In this document: piece after piece, positions 7,128 through 12,965 of the stretch | Position numbering within the stretch: position 1 is the stretch's first letter | Layout of the letters: each line of letters starts with the position of its first letter | Assembly: GCA_038240335.1 (NCBI GenBank) | Contig: JBBSDV010000027.1 | Location: forward strand, 1-21,100 | Origin: JBBSDV01 sp038240335 | Lineage (GTDB): Bacteria > Chloroflexota > Dehalococcoidia > DSTF01 > JACRBR01 | DNA: 21,100 bases | Direction: 5' to 3' | Position numbers and translations under genes: made by a program | Notes under the pieces: model-generated | The model's database searches: none | What the model saw: the letters and a program-made list of their open reading frames with translations, nothing else | Told to the model about the DNA's origin: nothing

Positions 7128-7170
7128 TTGAGTCTTCGCGCACGATGAGTTAGTGTGCAAGTGACACTAA
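7128..7170 (+). promoter_or_regulatory. nadB promoter with overlapping palindromic operator
   Basis: TTGAGT (7128-7133), a 17-nt spacer and TAGTGT (7151-7156) form a plausible promoter with a start near 7163. A perfect inverted repeat, TTAGTGT (7150-7156) and ACACTAA (7164-7170) with a 7-nt spacer, covers the -10 and the start point; with one mismatch it extends to 10 bp per arm. That position is classic for a repressor site. NAD synthesis operons are controlled by NrtR, NiaR, NadQ or NadR in different bacteria; the regulator here cannot be named from the sequence. Confidence 0.6.
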
Positions 7171-7191
7171 GTCGGACGCGCGGAGGGTCGG

Positions 7192-8733
7192 ATGGCGGAG
7201 CGCTTCGATTACATCATCGTCGGATCGGGGATTGCCGGGCTGTACGCGGCGCTGCTGGCGCGTGAGCACGGATCTGTCTGCGTGCTGACGAAGGGCTCGA
7301 TCGACGAGTGCAACACGAAGTACGCGCAGGGCGGCATCGCAGCCGCCGTCGGCGCTGATGACGACCCGGAGCTGCACTACGCCGACACGATCGCGGCCGG
7401 CGCCGGGCTTGTCGATCCGGAAGCGGCGCGCATCCTCGTCGACGCCGCCGCCGATCGGATCAGCGACCTTGTGAGCTTCGGTGTGCCGTTCGATAGCGCC
7501 GACGGCGAGGTGGCACTGGGGCGAGAAGCCGCGCATAGCCGCAATCGCATCCTCCATGCCGGCGGCGACTCGACGGGCGCGCACATCGAGCTGTCGCTCA
7601 GCGGGCTGGCGCAGATGTCACGGATCACGATCAAGGAGTACATGCAGGTCGAGGAGATCCTCGTGGAGGATGGCCGCGCTGCCGGGGTGCGCGCGCTCGA
7701 TACTCGAACTAACACCGCTGACCGATTCGAATCGCCGGTTGTCGTGCTGGCGACGGGTGGCGTGGGGCAGTTGTTCCGGGTGAGCACGAACCCGGAGGTG
7801 GCGACCGGCGATGGCATCGCGCTCGCCTACCGGGCGGGGGCCGAGGTGCAGGACATGGAGTTCATCCAGTTCCATCCGACGGCGCTGACGTTGCTCGGCG
7901 TGCCGATCTTTCTGATTTCGGAGGCGGTGCGCGGCGAGGGCGGCGTGCTACGGAATGCGGCCGGGAAGCGCTTCATGCCGGAATACGACGCGGCGGCGGA
8001 GCTGGCGCCGCGGGACGTCGTCGCGCGGGCGATCGTGTCGGAGATGCAGCGGACGGGCACGGATCGGGTGTATCTCGACATCACGCAGCTGGCGGCGGCG
8101 CGGATCACCGCGCGCTTCCCGCAGATCTATCGCTACTGCCTGAGCCACGGCGTCGACATCACGAAGGAGGCTGCGCCGGTATCGCCGGCGGCGCACTACA
8201 TGATGGGGGGCGTGCGCACGAACACGTGGGGGGAGACGACGATCGCGGGGCTGTACGCGTGCGGCGAGGTCGCGTGCACCGGAGTGCATGGCGCGAACCG
8301 GCTGGCGAGTAACTCGCTGCTGGAGACGATCGTCTTCGGGAAACGCATCATCGAACGCACACTCGCCGCGCCGGGTGGCGCGGCAGCGCTGACGGAAGAC
8401 GCGCGCGCGTTGCCGGCCTTCGATAACGAAGGCAGCGCGTCGCCCGACCGCAAGTCGCTCCAGGCGTTAATGTGGGATAAGGTAGGCATCGTGCGCGATG
8501 CGGGAGGCCTGCGCGAGGCGACGCAGCAGCTCTCGGCGTGGCGCGCGGCGCTTCCGGAAGCGCATGACCGGGCCTCGCATGAGCTGGCAAACCTGCTGCT
8601 CGCAGGACGGCTAATGGCGGAGGCGGCACTCGTGCGGGAGGAGAGCCGCGGCGCGCACTACAGGACGGACTATCCGGAGCGACGGGACGAATGGCGGCGG
8701 CACATCACGTTTCGGCGTGCGATGGCGAGCTAA
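7192..8733 (+). CDS. nadB: L-aspartate oxidase
   Basis: NadB oxidises L-aspartate to iminoaspartate with FAD, the first step of de novo NAD synthesis. The 513-residue product has the dinucleotide-binding G-S-G-I-A-G at 11-16, the quinone/aspartate-binding stretch H-A-G-G-D-S-T-G-A around 122-130, F-H-P-T with His228, E-A-V-R-G-E-G-G around 244-251, L-A-P-R-D-V-V-A-R with Arg274, His335 in A-A-H-Y-M-M-G-G, and G-A-N-R-L-A-S-N-S at 368-375. His228, Arg274 and His335 align with substrate-binding residues of the E. coli enzyme. It ends with the usual helical domain. ATG 7192 follows GGAGGG with 5 nt spacing. It is first in a three-gene operon with nadC 48 nt downstream. nadA, the quinolinate synthase partner, is not in the window. 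Confidence 0.97.
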   Translation: MAERFDYIIVGSGIAGLYAALLAREHGSVCVLTKGSIDECNTKYAQGGIAAAVGADDDPELHYADTIAAGAGLVDPEAARILVDAAADRISDLVSFGVPFDSADGEVALGREAAHSRNRILHAGGDSTGAHIELSLSGLAQMSRITIKEYMQVEEILVEDGRAAGVRALDTRTNTADRFESPVVVLATGGVGQLFRVSTNPEVATGDGIALAYRAGAEVQDMEFIQFHPTALTLLGVPIFLISEAVRGEGGVLRNAAGKRFMPEYDAAAELAPRDVVARAIVSEMQRTGTDRVYLDITQLAAARITARFPQIYRYCLSHGVDITKEAAPVSPAAHYMMGGVRTNTWGETTIAGLYACGEVACTGVHGANRLASNSLLETIVFGKRIIERTLAAPGGAAALTEDARALPAFDNEGSASPDRKSLQALMWDKVGIVRDAGGLREATQQLSAWRAALPEAHDRASHELANLLLAGRLMAEAALVREESRGAHYRTDYPERRDEWRRHITFRRAMAS

Positions 8734-8781
8734 GGTTCCCAGCCATAGATGCCGGCGCGATCGCCGCTTAGCAAGGACGAT

Positions 8782-9651
8782 ATGGCAACGCAATTTCCGA
8801 TCGCGCCACACGTCATCGAGGCGCTGGTACGCGCGGCGCTCGACGAGGATGGCGCGGGCGACGACATCACGACGCGGGCGCTGATCAGCGCCGAGCAGTG
8901 GGGGCGAGCGACGTTTGTCGCGAAGGATCACGGGGTGATCTGCGGGCTGCCCGTGGCCGCGGCGGCGATGACTGCGCTCGATCCGGAGATCGCTTTTGAC
9001 ACGCTGGTTGCCGACGGCGATCGGGTATCGGCGGGCGAAGAGCTTGCCGAGGTTGAGGGGCCATTTCGGTCGATCCTCGCGGCGGAGAGGGTGGCGCTCA
9101 ACTTCCTGCAGCATCTCTCGGGCGTCGCGTCGCTGACCCGTGAGTTCGTTGAGGCTGTGACGGGGACGCGGGCGCAAATCCTCGACACGCGGAAGACGAC
9201 GCCGGGGATGCGGCAGCTCGAGCGCTTCGCCGTGCGATGCGGCGGCGGCCTCAATCATCGCTTCAATCTCGCATCGGGGATCTTGATCAAAGACAATCAC
9301 ATCGCCGCGGCGCGGCAACACGGGATCGAGGATCTGGCGGACGTGATCGCGCAGGCACGGGCCGGGGCGCCGATCGGCATGCGCATCGAGATCGAGGTGA
9401 CGACGATCGCTGAGGCGCGCGAGGCTGTCGATGGCGGCGCGGACATCATCCTGCTCGACAACATGTCGATCGACGACATGCGCGCGGCGGTGGAGGCGGT
9501 GGCTGGACGGGCAATCCTCGAGGCTTCCGGTGGCGTCTCGATGTCGAACGTGCGCGCGGTGGCCGAGACGGGAGTCGACTACATCTCGATCGGGCGGCTG
9601 ACCCACTCCGCGCCGGCGCTCGATATCAGTCTCCAGGCCGGCATCGCCTGA
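8782..9651 (+). CDS. nadC: Nicotinate-nucleotide pyrophosphorylase (carboxylating)
   Basis: NadC converts quinolinate and PRPP to nicotinate mononucleotide, releasing CO2 and pyrophosphate. The 289-residue product shows D-E-D-G-A-G-D-D-I-T-T near the N-terminus, D-T-R-K-T-T-P-G in the middle, G-G-G-L-N-H-R-F-N-L and I-K-D-N-H, then E-I-E-V-T, L-L-D-N-M and E-A-S-G-G-V, all QPRTase signatures. The ATG at 8782 is preferred because AAGGA lies about 5 nt upstream; an in-frame ATG at 8749 would add 11 residues but has no site at proper distance. Its TGA (9649-9651) overlaps the next gene's ATG by one base, so translation is probably coupled. It follows nadB in the operon. Confidence 0.97.
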   Translation: MATQFPIAPHVIEALVRAALDEDGAGDDITTRALISAEQWGRATFVAKDHGVICGLPVAAAAMTALDPEIAFDTLVADGDRVSAGEELAEVEGPFRSILAAERVALNFLQHLSGVASLTREFVEAVTGTRAQILDTRKTTPGMRQLERFAVRCGGGLNHRFNLASGILIKDNHIAAARQHGIEDLADVIAQARAGAPIGMRIEIEVTTIAEAREAVDGGADIILLDNMSIDDMRAAVEAVAGRAILEASGGVSMSNVRAVAETGVDYISIGRLTHSAPALDISLQAGIA

Positions 9652-10196
9652 TGTCGCAGATCGTGATTATCAGCGGCCCACCGGGCGCCGGCAAGAGCGC
9701 GGTGGCGGAGGCGCTGTGCGAGCGCTACGACCGCACGGTACGTCTAGAGACGGACGCATTCTACGGCTCGATCCGGATGGGCTACTTGCCGCCGTGGCGG
9801 GCCGGTTCGGAGCGGCAGAATCACATGGTGAGCCGCGCCGTCGCTCGGGCGGCAAGCGCGTACGCGGAGGATGAATACGGCGTCTTTGTCGACGGCGTCA
9901 TCGGCGCGCACTTGCTGCCGGACTACATCGACGAGTTGAAGGGCGCGCTTGACGCCGTGCAGTTCGTCGTACTGCTGCCATCGCTCGAAGAGCTGTCGCG
10001 CCGCGCGTTCTCCCGCGACAAGACGATCGTGGGCTTCTCACCAGATGACCTGGCGCGGATGCACGCGATGTTCAGCGACGAGGGTGCGTTTCCGGCGTGC
10101 CGGATTGATACCGGCGGGATGAGCGTGCATCAGGCCGCGGATGCGGTCATGGATGCGGCAGCGACGGGCGCGTGCCTGGTGGCTCCGCCCGAGTGA
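9651..10196 (+). CDS. P-loop NTPase/kinase of unknown substrate in the nad operon
   Basis: This 181-residue protein starts with a beta strand and Walker A motif GPPGAGKS at 9-16, then E-T-D-A-F-Y-G, a polar segment, and a hydrophobic strand ending F-V-D-G-V that resembles a Walker B/substrate region. An arginine-rich lid, S-R-R-A-F-S-R-D-K, lies around 120. Size and layout fit small P-loop kinases of the AAA_33, chloramphenicol-phosphotransferase-like or zeta-toxin-like type. The substrate is not recognisable. Its ATG overlaps the nadC stop (TGATG), so it is translated with the NAD biosynthesis genes, which suggests, but does not show, a nucleoside or NAD-precursor substrate. Its stop is 1 nt from the stop of convergent dtd, with no room for a terminator. 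Confidence 0.85.
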   Translation: MSQIVIISGPPGAGKSAVAEALCERYDRTVRLETDAFYGSIRMGYLPPWRAGSERQNHMVSRAVARAASAYAEDEYGVFVDGVIGAHLLPDYIDELKGALDAVQFVVLLPSLEELSRRAFSRDKTIVGFSPDDLARMHAMFSDEGAFPACRIDTGGMSVHQAADAVMDAAATGACLVAPPE

Positions 10197-10197
10197 C

Positions 10198-10665
10198 CTA
10201 GCTGGCATCGCGTTGCCGACCGAGATCGGCGCTATCGATCACAATCGTGACGGGGCCATCGTTCACGAGAGCGACGCGCATCGATGCGCCGAAGCGCCCG
10301 GCGGCAACCGGGATGCCGAGGGTGGCGAGGGCGGTTACAAACGCGGCCACGAGCGGCTGGGCGACGTCGGGGCGAGCGGCGCCGACGAAGCTCGGGCGAC
10401 GGCCCTTGCGGACATCGGCGAGCAGGGTGAATTGCGAAACGACAAGCGCCGCGCCGCCTGTTTCGAGCAGCGAGACGGCGAAGCGGCCCTGGTCGTCGGC
10501 GAAGACGCGCAGGTCGGCGCACTTTCGGGCAACGCGCGCTACGGTCGTTGCGTCGTCGTCCTCACCGATGCCAACGAGGATGAGCAGGCCGCGATCAATT
10601 TCGGCGACGGTCTCCTCGCCGACGGAGACACGGGCGCTCGTGACGCGCTGAAGGACGACGCGCAC
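10198..10665 (-). CDS. dtd: D-aminoacyl-tRNA deacylase
   Basis: Dtd hydrolyses D-amino acids (and glycine) wrongly attached to tRNA. The 155-residue product carries both family signatures: S-Q-F-T-L-L-A-D at 77-84, followed by R-K-G-R-R-P-S-F, and the Gly-cisPro motif in N-D-G-P-V-T at 135-140, preceded by G-R-F-G-A-S-M. The start is GTG at 10665, directly after the stop of fmdB with no gap, so translation is probably coupled. It faces the P-loop kinase gene tail to tail with one base between stops. Length is normal for the family. Confidence 0.96.
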   Translation of the reverse strand: MRVVLQRVTSARVSVGEETVAEIDRGLLILVGIGEDDDATTVARVARKCADLRVFADDQGRFAVSLLETGGAALVVSQFTLLADVRKGRRPSFVGAARPDVAQPLVAAFVTALATLGIPVAAGRFGASMRVALVNDGPVTIVIDSADLGRQRDAS

Positions 10666-11070
10666 TCAGGACGCTGCCGGCGTCTCGGTCTTGGTCTTCG
10701 AGCCGCCACCCTTCGGCTTAGCTGAATCGCTCTTGGCGGCTTCACTTTTCGCGCCGCTATCGGATTTCGGTGTGTCGGCTGCCGGCGTTGCGTCGGCGCC
10801 GTGGGAAGGGCCGTCGGAGCCATGGGCGTGGCCACCGTCGGCGGCAGTGGTTGTTGCGGGCGTGGCCGCGGGCGGCTGATCGGACGTGTCAGCGCCGCGG
10901 CTATCCGTCTTGTAGAAGCCGGTGCCTTTGAACACGACGGCGGGCACCGAGAGGACGCGAGCCGCCATCTTGCGGCACTTCGGGCACTTTTGGCGAACGG
11001 GGGCCTCGAACGATTCGCGCTTCTCGTAGCGGTTACCGCAGGCGGCGCAGGCGTATTCGTAGGTCGGCAA
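10666..11070 (-). CDS. FmdB-family zinc-ribbon protein with long low-complexity tail
   Basis: The first 60 residues match the FmdB putative regulatory family: (M)PTYEYACAACG with zinc ligands Cys8, Cys11, Cys29 and Cys32, then V-F-K-G-T-G-F-Y. From about residue 65 to the end (134) the protein is a low-complexity tail of Ala, Thr, Ser, Asp, Gly and Lys, probably disordered. The start is TTG at 11070, chosen because GGAGGAG lies 5-6 nt upstream and family members begin MPxYEY; the open frame continues 40 codons upstream without likeness. Its stop abuts the dtd start. The role of the family is poorly defined; a small zinc-binding regulator is the usual guess. Confidence 0.9.
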   Translation of the reverse strand: MPTYEYACAACGNRYEKRESFEAPVRQKCPKCRKMAARVLSVPAVVFKGTGFYKTDSRGADTSDQPPAATPATTTAADGGHAHGSDGPSHGADATPAADTPKSDSGAKSEAAKSDSAKPKGGGSKTKTETPAAS

Positions 11071-11102
11071 TCTGACTCCTCCGAGCGTGACTATCCGGAG
11101 AA

Positions 11103-11132
11103 AGTGTAGCGATTCGGTCAGGAATCGGACAA
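11103..11132 (-). promoter_or_regulatory. Promoter for fmdB-dtd
   Basis: On the minus strand TTGTCC (11132-11127), an 18-nt spacer and TACACT (11108-11103) precede fmdB. The start would be near 11096, giving a leader of about 26 nt that contains the GGAGGAG. The -35 sits only a few bases past the stop of the upstream lipoprotein gene. Confidence 0.5.
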
Positions 11133-11134
11133 GG

Positions 11135-11908
11135 CTAGGGCTCGGGCGGGCGGTTGGGGTTGGCTTCCTGTGGCCCGGCGTAGAGGTCATCGAAATAAAC
11201 GTGGGCCGACGTGGCCGGCTGATCGGCGGTCTTAGCGTCGTACCGGGTTTCGAGGCGGATGTCGATCGAGGACCAGCGCGTCGGCAACTTGCCGGGGCGA
11301 GTGGTGAACGCCTGCGTCAGCGGGTAGTCGAAGTACACCCACTCGTGGAGCTTCGGCTGGTCTCGATTGATGAACAGGTACTGCGCATTCGGGGGCGCGA
11401 CCGGGGGGCGATCAAGACCGGCGAGCGGGAACCGGACCTCGTGAACGTCCATGCCGTCGCCGAAGTCGCCGCCGTGGACGGAGACGACGAACTCGAGGTA
11501 CTGAAAGGTCGCAGACGGATGCCAATCGTCGACGCGGTAGAAGCCCGAGAAGTAGTCGGGGAACTTCTGCGGCCTGACAGTTTGCATGGCGCCGGCGATG
11601 CCGGTGTGAGTTGCCGAGGCGTCGCCGTTGAGTTGAAGGGACAGACTGTGCGAGCCGGAATGCGCGACGGTGTCGCTTACCTCAAAGCCCTGCGACTGCG
11701 GCTGGGTAGTTGCGCTCCAATGGTCCTGGCCATCCTCGAAGCCGGGGTTCAGGAGGAGGTTCTCACTCGTCGGTGTCGGCTGCGGAGAACGCGGTGGCGC
11801 GTCGAAGATGCCGCAGGCGCTAGCGAGGATGACGATCGGGAGCAGAAGAAGCACCGTGCTCCACGCCGTCCGCCACCTCCGGTGCTCCACCCGTCCGTGT
11901 GCTTGCAT
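11135..11908 (-). CDS. Putative lipoprotein with jelly-roll (carbohydrate-binding-like) domain
   Basis: The 257-residue product has a charged N-terminus, a hydrophobic core (LLLLPIVILASAC) and a lipobox A-S-A-C with modified Cys32, then a Pro/Thr/Ser linker. From about residue 49 the sequence N-L-L-L-N-P-G-F-E-D-G followed by W-S, a histidine-containing S-G-S-H-S-L-S-L stretch and, near the end, V-Y-F-D-D-L-Y is the typical frame of galactose-binding-like or CBM4/9-like beta sandwiches. Ligand unknown. It should sit on the outer surface of the membrane. The start at 11908 has no Shine-Dalgarno; a promoter ends 8 nt before it, so the message may be leaderless. It is divergent from a thioredoxin-like gene. 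Fold is inferred from motif pattern only. Confidence 0.8.
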   Translation of the reverse strand: MQAHGRVEHRRWRTAWSTVLLLLPIVILASACGIFDAPPRSPQPTPTSENLLLNPGFEDGQDHWSATTQPQSQGFEVSDTVAHSGSHSLSLQLNGDASATHTGIAGAMQTVRPQKFPDYFSGFYRVDDWHPSATFQYLEFVVSVHGGDFGDGMDVHEVRFPLAGLDRPPVAPPNAQYLFINRDQPKLHEWVYFDYPLTQAFTTRPGKLPTRWSSIDIRLETRYDAKTADQPATSAHVYFDDLYAGPQEANPNRPPEP

Positions 11909-11916
11909 CTTCGCTG

Positions 11917-11945
11917 TTGTTACACGCGGTCTCGCGTTGCGTCAA
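11917..11945 (-). promoter_or_regulatory. Promoter for the jelly-roll lipoprotein gene
   Basis: Minus strand TTGACG (11945-11940), exactly 17 nt, then TAACAA (11922-11917). The -35 matches 5 of 6. The -10 ends 8 nt before the ATG at 11908, so transcription should begin within a base or two of the start codon. Confidence 0.6.
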
Positions 11946-11998
11946 GCGATGCCCGCCCCGGCCTGCGCACGGTCGACGGTCCTGCGCACGCCGCGTCG

Positions 11999-12004
11999 TA
12001 TAGT
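11999..12004 (+). promoter_or_regulatory. -10 element for the thioredoxin-like gene
   Basis: TATAGT (5 of 6 to consensus) ends 6 nt before the GTG at 12011, so the start codon would be at or next to the transcription start. No clear -35 lies at 17 nt. Confidence 0.5.
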
Positions 12005-12010
12005 AAGAGC

Positions 12011-12643
12011 GTGAGCAACTCAAGCCCGCGCCGCACGCTGCTCGAATCGCCGATCGCCCGCGTGCTGATCGCCGCTGTGATCCTCGCGGTGTTGATCGGC
12101 GTCACGCTGCTCGTGCGCTCGCAGTCCGGGTCGAGTACGACTACGCCGGTGAGCACGACGGGCCGGAGCACGCAGGACGCGACGACCGAAGCGGGGCTGG
12201 GAGCGCTGGATGACCGAAAGCCGCTGGTGGGGCAGGATGCGCCGAACTTTGCGCTTCGCGACGCGAGCGGCGCCATCGTCAAACTCAGCGACTTGCGCGG
12301 CAAGGTTGTCTGGGTGAACTTTTGGGCGTCGTGGTGCGTGCCGTGCAAGAAGGAGCTTCCGGACATCCAGAAGCTATACGACGAAAAGCACGGCGCCGGG
12401 CTCGAAGTGCTCGCTGTGAACTGGAAGGAGGATCCCGCGACGGCAACGGGCTTCTTTGCGTCGCGCGCGTTGAACTTGCCGCTGCTGCTCGACGGTGGCG
12501 GTAAGGTGTACGACCAGTATCGATTGCAGGGGCTGCCCGACAGCTTCTTCGTCAATGGCGACGGCAAAATTGCGGCGCTGCAGTTCGGCTTCCTGACGGA
12601 GGACAAGATGCGGCAGCGGCTGAAGACGGCAGGGCTGGAATAA
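12011..12643 (+). CDS. Membrane-anchored TlpA/ResA-type thiol-disulfide oxidoreductase
   Basis: The 210-residue product has a short basic N-terminus, one membrane segment at about 17-35 (VLIAAVILAVLIGVTLLV), a Ser/Thr-rich linker and an AhpC/TSA-TlpA thioredoxin domain from about 72 to the end. The active site is F-W-A-S-W-C109-V-P-C112-K, and the cis-proline is in G-L-P176-D-S-F-F. It should face outside the membrane and reduce or exchange disulfides, for instance in cytochrome c maturation; the partner is not visible here. The GTG at 12011 was chosen because the residues upstream are unlike any signal and a -10 lies immediately before. The CVPC pair and linker are seen; the partner is inference. 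Confidence 0.92.
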   Translation: MSNSSPRRTLLESPIARVLIAAVILAVLIGVTLLVRSQSGSSTTTPVSTTGRSTQDATTEAGLGALDDRKPLVGQDAPNFALRDASGAIVKLSDLRGKVVWVNFWASWCVPCKKELPDIQKLYDEKHGAGLEVLAVNWKEDPATATGFFASRALNLPLLLDGGGKVYDQYRLQGLPDSFFVNGDGKIAALQFGFLTEDKMRQRLKTAGLE

Positions 12644-12765
12644 GGGGCTCGCGCGGCGGCATCACAGGCCCGGGCGACCATGTGACGGTCGAGCGCAACG
12701 TCGTCGCGGTCAACGATCCGCATACGAAGCCGGTTCGTTCGACGAGTGCCGTCGCCAACCAACAC

Positions 12766-12794
12766 TTGTGAATTCCGTTCCCCTGGGGTACTAT
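12766..12794 (+). promoter_or_regulatory. Candidate promoter for a small RNA or long gltB leader
   Basis: TTGTGA (12766-12771), 17 nt, TACTAT (12789-12794), four of six in each hexamer. Start expected near 12801. It lies 120 nt after the thioredoxin-like gene and about 150 nt before a second promoter nearer gltB. Confidence 0.5.
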
Positions 12795-12800
12795 CCTCCA

Positions 12801-12888
12801 ATCCCCATCGGGGAGCGTGCCGATCGCTGATCACGCATCAGCGGCGGCGCACAAAAACGGGCGCCACTGGCGCTCGTTGCGTTTTCTT
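12801..12888 (+). ncRNA. Candidate small RNA or attenuated leader upstream of gltB
   Basis: From the predicted start near 12801 the sequence forms three successive hairpins: TCCCC/GGGGA (12802-12806, 12810-12814), a perfect CGCTGAT/ATCAGCG (12825-12831, 12837-12843, 5-nt loop) and a terminator (12858-12876). The unit, promoter-hairpins-terminator, is about 88 nt long and contains no good reading frame. It could be a free small RNA or a leader whose terminator is regulated to control gltB. It does not match a glutamine riboswitch or other class I can recognise. Confidence 0.4.
12858..12888 (+). terminator. Intrinsic terminator between two promoters
   Basis: CGGGCGCC (12858-12865) pairs with GGCGCTCG (12869-12876) over 8 bp with one G-U and a 3-nt loop, followed by TTGCGTTTTCTT. 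An A-rich run (12853-12857) precedes it. It ends the candidate small RNA and any read-through from the thioredoxin-like gene, and lies upstream of the gltB promoter. Confidence 0.55.
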
Positions 12889-12916
12889 CGGCGATCCAGC
12901 TATCACCCCGACACTC

Positions 12917-12945
12917 GTGACAGAGATTGTGAATTACGTTACAAT
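12917..12945 (+). promoter_or_regulatory. gltB promoter
   Basis: GTGACA (12917-12922, 5 of 6), exactly 17 nt, TACAAT (12940-12945, 5 of 6). This is the best promoter in the window. Start near 12952. It overlaps an in-frame TTG at 12945, which therefore cannot be the gltB start on this transcript. Confidence 0.7.
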
Positions 12946-12965
12946 TGGCCACTTCCCGGCACCCA

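Noticed and set aside
11087..12010. 308-codon upstream extension of the thioredoxin-like gene
   Set aside because: It runs antisense through the lipoprotein gene; the signal anchor and a -10 element mark the real start at 12011.
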